From contig DATKRZ010000095.1 of assembly GCA_035531955.1 (NCBI GenBank), forward strand, positions 1-18,121: a DNA stretch of 18,121 nt, written 5' to 3'. The notes below the pieces were generated by a model. That model did not search any database. It worked only from the letters and a program-made list of their open reading frames with translations, and was not told where the DNA came from. The DNA comes from Bog-756 sp035531955 (GTDB lineage Bacteria; Actinomycetota; Acidimicrobiia; Acidimicrobiales; RAAP-2). Positions 1 to 7,225 of the stretch are shown piece after piece (within the stretch, counting starts at the first letter, position 1; the number at the start of each line of letters is the position of its first letter). The translations under genes and the position numbers were made by a program.

Positions 1-170
1 TCCACGGCGGGCCGGGGCGGTGGCGCTGGGAGCCCCCCGCCCACCCGAAGGCCACCTCCCGCCGCCGCAACCGGTCCCGACCGAAGCGGCCCACCAAGGC
101 GACCAAGACGACCAAGACGACCAGGACCACCGGCCCCGGCGACCCCGACCTGTTCACCAGCAGGGAGTGA
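1..170 (+). CDS. 3' end of an unidentified gene (partial)
   Basis: The frame whose first full codon is at base 3 is open from the window edge to a TGA at 168-170 and has strong G/C bias at third codon positions, unlike the competing frame that starts at base 20. The visible 55 residues are very basic and low in complexity: an Arg-rich stretch (RRRNRSRPKRP) followed by a Lys/Thr repeat (KATKTTKTTRTTG) and an acidic end (DPDLFTSRE). This looks like a disordered C-terminal tail. No domain is visible, so the function cannot be called. A gap of about 380 bp separates it from the pilus operon, so it need not belong to that unit. Confidence 0.55.
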   Translation, partial: HGGPGRWRWEPPAHPKATSRRRNRSRPKRPTKATKTTKTTRTTGPGDPDLFTSRE

Positions 171-549
171 CGCGGGGCCGGGGAGGACCCGGCGATAAGG
201 ACTACGGGCCGAGGCTGTTGCGTGTGTTCATGTACGTGCGGTTTCATGGCGTTGTCGAGAAGAACGATCGCCTCCATACGGTGACTTTCGTCCACCGAAT
301 CTGCGGCGATGCCCCACGATGTCTTCGTGCTCTGCAAGGTCCCGGACAAGTCCGTCTGCAAGGTGAGGCTTCAATGCTCCTGGGGTGCCCGATCAGCCGA
401 AGACCGCCCCTGCGTCGATGGGCTCGGCTCGAGAAAGGCTGACCCGGACCCCTAGGTCCCGTCCAAGTAGTTGCACAACGGGTGCAACGATCGTTGCGCG
501 CGAATCCGACTCCTCTTATCGTCCGCTTCCTGTGAATTGGCTGAACGGG
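171..549. other. intergenic stretch upstream of the Tad operon
   Basis: About 380 bases without a convincing gene. The base composition is visibly less GC-rich than the flanking genes. It holds a 10-base direct repeat (TCTGCAAGGT at 331 and 355), a small CGGAC-aa-GTCCG hairpin at 344-355, and the interleaved palindromes annotated separately at 470-497. A 48-residue ATG frame at 309-455 has no ribosome binding site and is not called. I see no confident -35/-10 pair, though the operon promoter most likely lies here. Confidence 0.6.
470..497. promoter_or_regulatory. interleaved palindromes, candidate operator of the Tad operon
   Basis: GTTGCAC (470-476) and GTGCAAC (482-488) form a perfect 7-base inverted repeat around a 5-base spacer. 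The right arm also takes part in a second perfect palindrome, GCAACGATCGTTGC (484-497). The site lies 53 bases before the lipoprotein start. Three alternating GTTGC/GCAAC half-sites are what a dimeric repressor or activator site often looks like; a role in transcription is inference. Confidence 0.35.
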
Positions 550-1170
550 ATGAGAGTGACTCTCCGAAGGGCGCGAACGTGGGTACTTCTTGTCATGGCC
601 GCCTGCTCGATGGCAGGGGCGTGCAGTTCCCCGAGCAGTGCCACGACGACCACCACCCGGACCACCAGGACCAGCAGCAGCACCAAGTGGACGACCCGAG
701 GCGGTCCGAACCATGGAGCGCTGAGCTCGACGACGACGGGACCCAGCCCCTCAGTCGGCGCCTCGGTGTCCGGTCAGATCATCACCGCATGGCTGGCGTC
801 GCAGAGCGCCTTCGAGACCGCCGCCCTGACGGCCGACGCGAACGAACCGGCATTGGCGGCCACGACGATCGATCCCCAGCTGAGTTGGACTCGTTCGCTC
901 TTGGCCAAGATGCACGCGGCCGGTCAGGTGGCCAGGGGCCGAGTGAAGTCTGGAAGTCCTGAGGTGCTGGCCCTCCAGGGGAACCGAGCCATCGTCCAGT
1001 CGTGCGACTACGACACGGAGGTCGCCGTCTGGGCGGCTTCGGGCCGGCCGGTCCCCGGTCTCCCCGGGCAGGTGGACTACGAGTTGATCGACTCGACGAT
1101 GGAACTGACCGGTTCCGGATGGAAATTGTTGACGCAGAGTGTGGGGACGGGCCAGTGCCACGGTTCGTGA
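550..1170 (+). CDS. putative lipoprotein at head of Tad operon
   Basis: 206 residues. The chosen ATG at 550 puts a basic N-terminus (RRART) directly before a hydrophobic segment (WVLLVMAA) and two possible lipidation cysteines, C19 (after VMAA) and C25 (after MAGA). Upstream in-frame starts would bury the signal peptide. After the cysteine comes a Thr/Ser-rich stalk (about residues 26-75), then a compact domain of about 120 residues (IITAWLASQSAFETAALTA to the C-terminus). Its layout, an N-terminal helix with alternating strands ending in GSGWKL, resembles NTF2-like/DUF lipoproteins common in actinobacteria; that fold is inferred. Its TGA overlaps the next gene's GTG (GTGA at 1167), so it is coupled to the pilus operon. 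A surface role beside the pilus is likely; molecular function unknown. Confidence 0.7.
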   Translation: MRVTLRRARTWVLLVMAACSMAGACSSPSSATTTTTRTTRTSSSTKWTTRGGPNHGALSSTTTGPSPSVGASVSGQIITAWLASQSAFETAALTADANEPALAATTIDPQLSWTRSLLAKMHAAGQVARGRVKSGSPEVLALQGNRAIVQSCDYDTEVAVWAASGRPVPGLPGQVDYELIDSTMELTGSGWKLLTQSVGTGQCHGS

Positions 1171-2132
1171 AGGTGTTCGCGGGCGCGGGAGCGGCCGTCG
1201 TATGGGTGATGTTGATCCCGACGGTCGCCTCCGGGAGCATCACGGGGAGCGACGGCCCCGGTGCCACCGTCACCGTTGGCGCCTCGGACGGGGGCACGTC
1301 GACCGGCCCCTCTGCCGGCCCGGCGGCTGGAGACCAGGGAAATGGGCCGAACGGTGGAACAAGCGGACCGGGCGCCAACCCATGGTTGTGCACCTACACC
1401 CAACTGGTCCTGAATGACATAGGTGGCTTCGCCCCCGGTGGTCCGACTCCCGGCAGCTGGTACACGGTCACCTGTGCCAACCGGATCACCGGTGCCAACA
1501 CCACCCAGACCGAGTGGATCGCCTACCAGTCCGCGGCAGGCCCGCCGCCGGTCGATCCGCGGGCCCTGGCCCTCCAGGCCGAGAACTCACTGCAGCTCCC
1601 CGCACCGGTCGTCCACCTCAATCCCTCCGGCGCGTCGATCGTCAACCTGCCCACCTGGCTCTGGATCGACGCTGCCATCTGGCACTCCCAGTCGGTGTCC
1701 GCCTCGGCCGGCCCGGTGAGCGCCACCGCGGTGGCGACCCCGGTGTCCGTCTCTTGGTCGATGGGCGACGGCGGAGGGTTGAACTGCGACGGCCCTGGGA
1801 CTCCTTTCCTACCGGCCCAGCCCGTTTCCGGGCAGAGCACCGGGTGCGCCTACACCTTTGCCCGCACGTCAGCCGGGGAGCCTTCGTCCGACGGCAATCC
1901 CAACGATGGCGCATTCGATGTCACCGCGACCGTCACCTGGTCCGTGTCGTGGACCGCCCAGGGCGCAGCGGGTGGGGGGACGCTCCCGACCCTGTTCACC
2001 TCGACGTCCACCCCGGTACGGGTGGAACAGGTGGAGAGCATCGACGAAGCGGCCCACGAAATGGAACAAGGAACGACCACAGCAACGACCACAGCAACGA
2101 CCACAGCAACGACCACAGGAAAGACCACGTGA
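1167..2132 (+). CDS. secreted PKD-like Tad-associated protein
   Basis: 321 residues from a GTG that overlaps the previous stop by four bases. Residues 6-23 (AGAGAAVVWVMLIPTVAS) form a signal peptide-like segment. A Gly/Ser/Pro-rich linker (to about residue 70) leads to a Cys-containing region (NPWLCTYTQLVL, WYTVTCAN), then LPTWLWID and a PKD-like core, with VSWSMGDGG and GCAYTF in the positions of the usual WxFGDG and YxY strand motifs, and finally VTATVTWSVSWTAQG. Proteins of this pattern occur in Tad loci of Streptomyces and other actinobacteria, where they are often mislabelled ATP/GTP-binding; no nucleotide-binding motif is visible here. The extreme C-terminus is a Thr-rich repeat (TTTA units). 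Probably an exported pilus-associated or wall-surface protein; no experimental role is known to me. Confidence 0.72.
   Translation: MKVFAGAGAAVVWVMLIPTVASGSITGSDGPGATVTVGASDGGTSTGPSAGPAAGDQGNGPNGGTSGPGANPWLCTYTQLVLNDIGGFAPGGPTPGSWYTVTCANRITGANTTQTEWIAYQSAAGPPPVDPRALALQAENSLQLPAPVVHLNPSGASIVNLPTWLWIDAAIWHSQSVSASAGPVSATAVATPVSVSWSMGDGGGLNCDGPGTPFLPAQPVSGQSTGCAYTFARTSAGEPSSDGNPNDGAFDVTATVTWSVSWTAQGAAGGGTLPTLFTSTSTPVRVEQVESIDEAAHEMEQGTTTATTTATTTATTTGKTT
2073..2120 (+). repeat. 12-bp coding tandem repeat, four units
   Basis: Four consecutive units of ACGACCACAGCA (the last ends AGGA) encode TTTA-TTTA-TTTA-TTTG at the C-terminus of the secreted PKD-like protein, just before its stop. The unit length is a multiple of three, so copy-number change would lengthen or shorten the Thr tail without frameshifting. 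Confidence 0.9.
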
Positions 2133-2875
2133 CTTCAACCCTCGAGCGGACGAAGAGGACAACCCCGGCCGGGGAGGGGGAGAGGGAGCGGTTCCGACTC
2201 CCCGGGCCCCCCCGCACCCGCAGGCCGCTGATGGCGGTGGCCTCTGCCGCCGTGGTGTTCGCCAGCATCGCAGTGTTCGCCAGCGTCTACTCCGGTGCCG
2301 GTCACCAGACGTCGGCCCTCATCGTCACCACCACGATCGAGAAGGGTCAGCTGATCTCCGGCAGCGATCTGGGCCAGTCCAGTGTGTCGATCTCCGGAGG
2401 GGTCACCCCGATCTCCGTGTCGTCCGCCCCGGAGCTGTCGGGCCGACGGGCGGCCGTGACCATCCCGGCCGGATCGTTGCTGACCAGTGGCGACGTGACC
2501 GCCGCCCAGCCGATTGTGACCGGCGACGCGGTCGTCGGCCTGGCGCTCAAGGCCGGCCAGCTCCCCTCGTCCGGGGTCGTGCCCGGCGACCAGGTGATGA
2601 TCGTGGAGACCGCGAGCCCGGGGGCCCCGCTGACCGCGGTTCCGTCGTCCGGCGGTTCCTCCGCCGCCACGACCACCGGAGTCCTCGTCCCCCAGGCGGG
2701 TGTGTTCGACGTCGAGGCACCGTCGGCCGACTCATCCGCCGGTGTATCCCAATTGGTCTCGGTCGAGGTCTCGTCGACCGTTGCTGCCGCGGTGTCGACC
2801 GCGGCCGCCGCCGACCAGGTGAGCCTGGTGCTCCTTCCCGACGATGTCGGCGGCCAGAGCGGCGCTGGCTCGTGA
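2129..2875 (+). CDS. cpaB: SAF domain protein, CpaB/RcpC-like pilus assembly factor
   Basis: 248 residues; GTG start inside a GTGA overlap with the upstream stop. A basic Pro/Arg-rich cytoplasmic N-terminus (1-33) precedes one membrane helix (about 34-54, MAVASAAVVFASIAVFASVY). An extracytoplasmic SAF domain follows (about 63-125), recognisable from TTTIEKGQLISGSDL and the later RRAAVTIPAGSLLTSGDV. A second domain contains VGLALKAGQLPSSGVVPGDQVMIV (about 136-159), the CpaB/RcpC pattern of repeated beta elements. In Tad systems CpaB/RcpC sits in the cell envelope around the growing pilus. The short length and lack of a secretin partner in the window fit a monoderm-type system. The position directly before the CpaE-like and CpaF genes supports the call. 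Confidence 0.82.
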   Translation: MTSTLERTKRTTPAGEGERERFRLPGPPRTRRPLMAVASAAVVFASIAVFASVYSGAGHQTSALIVTTTIEKGQLISGSDLGQSSVSISGGVTPISVSSAPELSGRRAAVTIPAGSLLTSGDVTAAQPIVTGDAVVGLALKAGQLPSSGVVPGDQVMIVETASPGAPLTAVPSSGGSSAATTTGVLVPQAGVFDVEAPSADSSAGVSQLVSVEVSSTVAAAVSTAAAADQVSLVLLPDDVGGQSGAGS

Positions 2876-3666
2876 CCGTCGTGGCGTTCGCATCGCTCAA
2901 GGGTGCGCCGGGTGTGACCACCGGGGCCTGCCTGGTGGGTGCCACCTGGCCGGCGCCTCGCAAGGTGGTGGTGGCCGAGTGCGACTCGAGCGGCTGCGAT
3001 CTCGCCGCCCGCTTCGAGCTGTCGTCCAGGTGCGGGTGGTCTTCGTTGGCGACGGCGGCGCGCCGCTCCCATTCGTCTCCCGAGCTGGCTCCGCATCTCC
3101 AGCAGCTGCCCGGCGGCCTCGACGTCCTGGTGGGTTCGGGCACCAGGACCCCCGGGGCGGACGCCGGTCCGACCTCGGCCGCCGTCCTGTTGGCCAGTGC
3201 GACTTCGGATCCGGAGCATCCATGGGATCTGCTCATCGACCTCGGCCGGGTACGCCCCGCCGATCCGAGCCCCGGAGCGGCAGCATGGCTCGACCGCAGC
3301 GACGCCGTCGCCGTCGTGCTCCGGACCGATGCCGCCTCGGTGCTGCACGTCCGGGACAGCGCTCCGGATCTGCGGGCCCGGTGCGAGGACCGGGTGGGCC
3401 TGGTCGTGGTCACGGCCGACCGCTACCCGAGTGAGGAGATCGAACGGTTCACCGGCCTTCCCGTCATCGGCGAGCTCCCGTTCGATCCGGCCGCCGCGAC
3501 GGTGGCCGCGGGCGGACACGGCGGCCGGCGCCGGCTGTCGCGGTCGTTGCTGGTGACCTCCGCGTTCGGGTTGGCCACGACGCTGGTCGTCGGGGGCCAT
3601 CGGCCGCTGCCCGAGCCGCGGCCCGAGCCAAATCTCGAGGTCTCGTGCCGGGGGGCGACGCCATGA
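2872..3666 (+). CDS. CpaE/TadZ-like MinD-family protein with degenerate P-loop
   Basis: 264 residues; GTG start in a GTGA overlap. The N-terminus VVAFASLKGAPGVTT (residues 3-17) aligns with the deviant Walker A of MinD/ParA proteins (KGGxGKTT). The first lysine (K10) is kept, but the position of the essential GK lysine is V15. Later parts keep the family layout: VVVAECDSSGCDLAARF (about 32-48) at the switch I region, DLLIDLGRV (about 118-126) at Walker B, and VGLVVVTADRYPSEEIERFTG with GELPFDP near the C-terminus. In Tad systems CpaE/TadZ localises the assembly machine at a pole or focus. Loss of the lysine suggests binding without normal ATP hydrolysis, or a purely structural role; this is inference. 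Its place between cpaB and cpaF supports identity. Confidence 0.78.
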   Translation: MTVVAFASLKGAPGVTTGACLVGATWPAPRKVVVAECDSSGCDLAARFELSSRCGWSSLATAARRSHSSPELAPHLQQLPGGLDVLVGSGTRTPGADAGPTSAAVLLASATSDPEHPWDLLIDLGRVRPADPSPGAAAWLDRSDAVAVVLRTDAASVLHVRDSAPDLRARCEDRVGLVVVTADRYPSEEIERFTGLPVIGELPFDPAAATVAAGGHGGRRRLSRSLLVTSAFGLATTLVVGGHRPLPEPRPEPNLEVSCRGATP

Positions 3667-5048
3667 GCGGCACCCTGGCCGCGGCCCTACGCGAGTTGGT
3701 CGCCGAAGACCTGGCGACGCCCGAAGGGACCCTGCTGGTCGGCGAGGACCGGCGCGAGTTCGCCCGTCGGCAGATCTTCGCCCATCTGGATCGTCTGGCC
3801 GACCAGGAGGGTGACCGGTGGTCGTCGGACGCCCCCGAGGACGAGCTCCGCCTGGCTCGCTCCGTTCTCGATGCCCTGTTCGGGCTGGGCCGGCTCCAGG
3901 CCCTCGTCGATGATCCGGAGATCGAGAACATCGACGTCAACGGATGTGACCGGGTGTGGGCCACGTTCGCCGACGGGTCGAAGCGGCTGATGCCGGCCGT
4001 CGCCGACTCGGACGAGGAGCTGATCGATCTGGTGCGCTCGGCGGCGAGCCGCTTCGGGCTCTCCGAGCGGAGGTTCGACCTGGCCCGGCCGGAGCTCGAC
4101 CTCCGTCTGCCCGACGGGAGCCGTCTCTCCGCGCTGATGGCCGTCACCGCGAGGCCGTCGATCTCCATCCGCCGCCACCGGTACTCCGATCTCTCCCTCC
4201 GGGACCTGCACGAGCTCGGGACCGTCGACCGGGAGGTGGCCTCGCTGCTCGGCGCGGCGGTGAGGGCCAGGAAGAACATCGTGGTCTCGGGGGCCATGAA
4301 TTCGGGGAAGACGACGCTGTTGAGGGCCCTGGCCGCGGAGATCAGCCCCCGCGAGCGGATCGTGACCATCGAGCAGGCCCTCGAGCTGGCCCTCGATGGC
4401 ACCCCCGATCGCCACCCCGACCTGGTCGCCCTCGAGGCCCGCCCGGCGAATCTCGAAGGCCAGGGTCTGATCTCGGTGGCCGACCTCGTCCGGAGGGCCC
4501 TGCGGATGAACGCCGACCGGGTCATCGTCGGGGAGGTCCTGGGTGACGAGGTGCTGCCCATGCTCAACGCCATGAGCCAGGGCCGCTCGGGATCGATGTG
4601 CACCATCCACTCCGATTCGTCAGCCGGGGTCTTCCGGCGCATCGCCTCCTACGCCGTCCAGGCGCCTGAGCACCTGCCGCTCGAGGCCAGCAACCTGCTG
4701 GTCGCCGGGTCGGTCCACTTCGTCGTCCATCTCGACAGCGCGATCGGTGACGAACGCCGGGTTGCCGGGGGAGGTCCCGACCGAGCCGACTGGTTGGCCG
4801 CCGACTTGTCGGATCCTCCGGAGGAGGGCTGCCACTTCCCCTCGGGATCGGCCCGGCAGCGGTTCGTGTCCTCGATCCGGGAGGTGGTCGACGCAGAAGG
4901 GACGCAGGTCATCTCCAACGAGATCTTCCGCCCCGGCCCCGACCGGCGGGCCGTCGCCGAGTCGCCGATCCGTCCGACCACCCTGCGAGAGCTGCGCGAG
5001 GTCGGCTACGAACCGTCCGACTCCGGCGCGTTGGGGATGCTGGTATGA
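3663..5048 (+). CDS. cpaF: CpaF/TadA pilus assembly ATPase
   Basis: 461 residues; ATG in an ATGA overlap with the upstream stop. This is the type II/IV secretion ATPase that powers Flp pilin polymerisation at the cytoplasmic face of the membrane. The N-terminal domain contains the family block GRLQALVDDPEIENIDVNG (about 76-94). The core has Walker A SGAMNSGKTT (209-218), an Asp-box variant TIEQALEL (235-242; the usual TIED has Q for D), and the Walker B/His region MNADRVIVGEVLGDE (282-296) followed by LNAMSQGRSGSMCTIHS (301-317), where many relatives have GN/GH rather than GR. IRPT and a conserved tail close the protein. Length is normal for actinobacterial CpaF. It is followed directly by tadB and tadC, the standard order. 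Confidence 0.95.
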   Translation: MSGTLAAALRELVAEDLATPEGTLLVGEDRREFARRQIFAHLDRLADQEGDRWSSDAPEDELRLARSVLDALFGLGRLQALVDDPEIENIDVNGCDRVWATFADGSKRLMPAVADSDEELIDLVRSAASRFGLSERRFDLARPELDLRLPDGSRLSALMAVTARPSISIRRHRYSDLSLRDLHELGTVDREVASLLGAAVRARKNIVVSGAMNSGKTTLLRALAAEISPRERIVTIEQALELALDGTPDRHPDLVALEARPANLEGQGLISVADLVRRALRMNADRVIVGEVLGDEVLPMLNAMSQGRSGSMCTIHSDSSAGVFRRIASYAVQAPEHLPLEASNLLVAGSVHFVVHLDSAIGDERRVAGGGPDRADWLAADLSDPPEEGCHFPSGSARQRFVSSIREVVDAEGTQVISNEIFRPGPDRRAVAESPIRPTTLRELREVGYEPSDSGALGMLV

Positions 5049-5920
5049 GTGGCGCGCTGGTGATCGTATCCGGGTTGTGCTTCGGCCTCGGGGTGGTCGG
5101 CATCGCGGCTTCGTGGAGGCCGGGCGCGGCCCACTCCGGGCCGGCGGGCGGGGCCGGGTCCGACCGGGTGACCCGGTCGCCGTGGTCGAGGTCGGCCCTC
5201 CGGCGTCGGGCCCCGAAGCTGGCCCTGGCCGGGGCGTGTGGCGCGGGGGCCGGGCTGGCCACCGGATGGCCCGTGGCCGTCCCCATCGCCGGCGTGGCCG
5301 CACTCGGGCTCCCCGTGTTGTTCCGTCAGACCTCGGGATCGGCGTCCATCGCCAAGATCGAGGCCATCGCCACCTGGACCGAGATGCTCCAGGGGACCCT
5401 GGCGGCATCAGCGGGACTGGGTCAGGCGATCGTGGCCACGGCTCCGCTGAGCCCCCCTCCGATCCGCGGTGCGACCACCCGCCTGTCGGCCCGGCTGAGT
5501 GCCGGGATGCATCCCCTTGACGCTCTGCTCCAGTTCGCCGACGAGCTCGAGGACCCCTGCGCCGACCGGGTGATCTGCGCGCTCCAGCTGGCGGTCGCCT
5601 CCCGCGCCCAGCGGGTGGGCGACCTCCTGGCCGTACTGGCCGACTCGACCCGGGATGAAGTCGCCCTCCGGCTCCGCGTCGAGGTGAGCCGGGCGTCGGT
5701 GCGGAGCGGGGTCCGAACCGTCATGGTCTTCTCCCTGGCCTTCGCGGCCGGGCTCGCGCTCCTGGCCCGCTCGTACCTCGCCCCCTTCGGTTCGACCGGC
5801 GGCCAGCTGGTGCTCCTGGTGGTGGGCATCCTCTACGCCGCCGGGTTCACCCTGATGGTGGCGATGGCCCGGCCGCCCTCGCCGGTCCGGCTGCTCGGCC
5901 ACCAGGTCGTGGCGCAATGA
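5045..5920 (+). CDS. tadB: TadB-like inner membrane platform protein (T2SSF domain)
   Basis: 291 residues, ATG in an ATGA overlap. The predicted layout is an N-terminal helix (about 4-23), a basic loop, a further hydrophobic region (about 58-95), a cytoplasmic helical T2SSF domain beginning IEAIATWTEMLQGTLAASAG (about 104-123) and running through DELEDPCADRVICALQLAV, and two C-terminal helices (about 224-245 and 252-275). These are the hallmarks of the GspF-like TadB. It forms the membrane platform on which CpaF acts, together with TadC encoded next. No sign of truncation. Confidence 0.88.
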   Translation: MSGALVIVSGLCFGLGVVGIAASWRPGAAHSGPAGGAGSDRVTRSPWSRSALRRRAPKLALAGACGAGAGLATGWPVAVPIAGVAALGLPVLFRQTSGSASIAKIEAIATWTEMLQGTLAASAGLGQAIVATAPLSPPPIRGATTRLSARLSAGMHPLDALLQFADELEDPCADRVICALQLAVASRAQRVGDLLAVLADSTRDEVALRLRVEVSRASVRSGVRTVMVFSLAFAAGLALLARSYLAPFGSTGGQLVLLVVGILYAAGFTLMVAMARPPSPVRLLGHQVVAQ

Positions 5921-6819
5921 CCCTCGCCGTCGTCTTCGGAGCGGTGACCGGGCTCGGGTGCGTCGGCCTGCTCCGCGGACTGAGGCTCCGGCCGACGCCG
6001 CTCGACGTGGTGGCGGCCAGGGTGGAGCGGCCTCTCGGGCCCGGCTCCCAACCGGGTGGGACCGAGGGGATCCCGGTGCGAGCCGGGCGAGCGGTGGCGG
6101 CCCGCATCGAAGGGGCCGGGATGCTGACCGGCCCGACCCGGGCGCTCATGGCCCCCTACCTGGCCATCACCGGACAGACAACCGAGCGATTGGTGGCCCA
6201 GATGCTGGTCCTGAGCGGCGCGGGCCTCCTGGCTCCACCCGTCCTGTGGGCCGTGTCCCAGTTGGCCGGGGTGACCACGCCCTTCGGGGCGCCGATCCTC
6301 CTGGCCCTGGTGGGCGTGGCGGGCGGGCTCGCCTTCCCCGTCCTCCAGATGGTCGCAGACGCCCGCCGGCGCCGACACCACTTCCGGGTGGTCATCGGCT
6401 CGTTCGTCGACCTGGTCGTCCTCAGCCTGGCCGCGGGGGTGGGCATCGAAGGGGCGCTCTTCTCCGCCTCCAAGGTCAGTACCGACTGGGCGGCCAGGAG
6501 AATGGCCAGGGCCCTCTTGAAGGCCCGGGACGGCGGAATGCCACCGTGGGTCGCCCTGGGCCAGTTGGGCGACGAGCTCGGCGTACCCGAACTGGTCGAG
6601 CTGTCCACGACGCTCCAGCTGGCCGGCACCGAAGGGACCAGGATCCGCCAGTCGCTCAACGCCAGGGCGGCGTCGATCCGCCGCCACGAGCAAGCCGACG
6701 CAGAGTCCGCCGCCAACGCCATGACCGAGCGTCTCTTTCTGCCCGGGGCACTCCTGTTGGTCGGGTTCTTGTTGTTCGTGGGCTACCCCGCCTTCAACCG
6801 CATCCTCGGGGGCTTCTGA
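5917..6819 (+). CDS. tadC: TadC-like inner membrane platform protein (T2SSF domain)
   Basis: 300 residues, ATG in an ATGA overlap with tadB. It has an N-terminal helix (1-20), a central pair of helices (about 95-140), then DARRRRHHFRVVIGSFVDLVVLSLAAGVGIEGAL, typical of the second T2SSF protein of Tad loci (cytoplasmic domain about 148-265, containing LGVPELVELSTTLQLAGTEG), and a C-terminal helix (LFLPGALLLVGFLLFVGYPA). TadB and TadC act together. It ends the first strictly coupled block of the operon: the next gene is 179 bases away. Confidence 0.9.
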   Translation: MTLAVVFGAVTGLGCVGLLRGLRLRPTPLDVVAARVERPLGPGSQPGGTEGIPVRAGRAVAARIEGAGMLTGPTRALMAPYLAITGQTTERLVAQMLVLSGAGLLAPPVLWAVSQLAGVTTPFGAPILLALVGVAGGLAFPVLQMVADARRRRHHFRVVIGSFVDLVVLSLAAGVGIEGALFSASKVSTDWAARRMARALLKARDGGMPPWVALGQLGDELGVPELVELSTTLQLAGTEGTRIRQSLNARAASIRRHEQADAESAANAMTERLFLPGALLLVGFLLFVGYPAFNRILGGF

Positions 6820-6834
6820 TTTGCGACCGCCGGC

Positions 6835-6930
6835 CCCCGACCCGACCCCTGACCCGTGCCCCGACCCGACCCCCGACCCGGGCCCGACACCGGGCCCGAC
6901 ACTCAGCTCGATCCCGCGCCCGACCCAGGC
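6835..6930 (+). repeat. degenerate CCCGAC-rich array between tadC and the pilin gene
   Basis: The tadC-flp gap carries about a dozen imperfect copies of a CCCGAC/GACCCG core with irregular spacing (for example CCCGACCCGACCCC and GGGCCCGACACCGGGCCCGAC). One strand is almost pure pyrimidine-plus-G. It is non-coding by position, although the pilin's frame stays open through it. Its GGGCCC segments could fold. It may affect read-through into the pilin gene; function is unknown. Confidence 0.6.
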
Positions 6931-6998
6931 CTGCGAACCCGCATTCGACGACTGATCTGCCATCCCTGTGGAAAGCGCTATGGAAAGGAACCGTCCAG

Positions 6999-7190
6999 AT
7001 GTTGACTCAAGCAATGGTGTTGTGGACCTATCTCCGGGCTCGAGCCCAGGCCAACGGTGGCTGGGACGAGGCCGGCACCGTGGTGGAGAAGGTCATCTTG
7101 ACCGCGGTCTTCGCGGCGCTGGCCATCGCCGTGGGCGCCATCATCGTGGCCAAGGTGACGGCCAAGGCCAACACGATCAACCTCAACTAG
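6999..7190 (+). CDS. flp: Flp-type pilin (prepilin)
   Basis: 63 residues. The ATG at 6999 has a good upstream AAAGGA (about 6984-6989); the same frame is open far upstream but codes only low-complexity sequence there. A leader of about 25 residues ends WDEA, followed by GTVVEKV and a single hydrophobic helix (VILTAVFAALAIAVGAIIVA) and a short polar tail (KVTAKANTINLN). Cleavage after A25 would leave Glu at mature position +5, as prepilin peptidases require, although the usual Glu-Tyr is Glu-Lys here. The size and position between tadC and tadE are right for the major Flp subunit. The gene is not overlapped by its neighbours and has its own leader, which suggests separate, higher expression. 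Confidence 0.8.
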   Translation: MLTQAMVLWTYLRARAQANGGWDEAGTVVEKVILTAVFAALAIAVGAIIVAKVTAKANTINLN

Positions 7191-7225
7191 CGCCCGCCCC
7201 CGGACCGGCCGGTGGGCGACGGCGC

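Noticed and set aside
309..455. 48-residue ATG frame with three paired CK motifs upstream of the lipoprotein
   Set aside because: No ribosome binding site, no recognisable family, and the last third loses codon bias; the repeated TCTGCAAGGT alone explains the repeated residues.
494..520. TTGCGC / CTTATC as a promoter for the Tad operon
   Set aside because: The spacing is only 15 bases and the -10 match is weak, so it is not listed.
385..549. N-terminal extension of the lipoprotein
   Set aside because: It would bury the signal peptide behind 55 polar residues and lacks codon bias; the ATG at 550 gives a normal lipoprotein signal.
171..549. Riboswitch or structured leader upstream of the Tad operon
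   Set aside because: Only one very short hairpin was seen and no match to a known riboswitch core could be supported by eye.
2347..4642. Long minus-strand open frames opposite cpaB, the cpaE-like gene and cpaF (up to about 417 residues)
   Set aside because: They are low-complexity Arg/Pro/Ser/Gly-rich translations in antisense to well-supported genes, as expected at very high GC.
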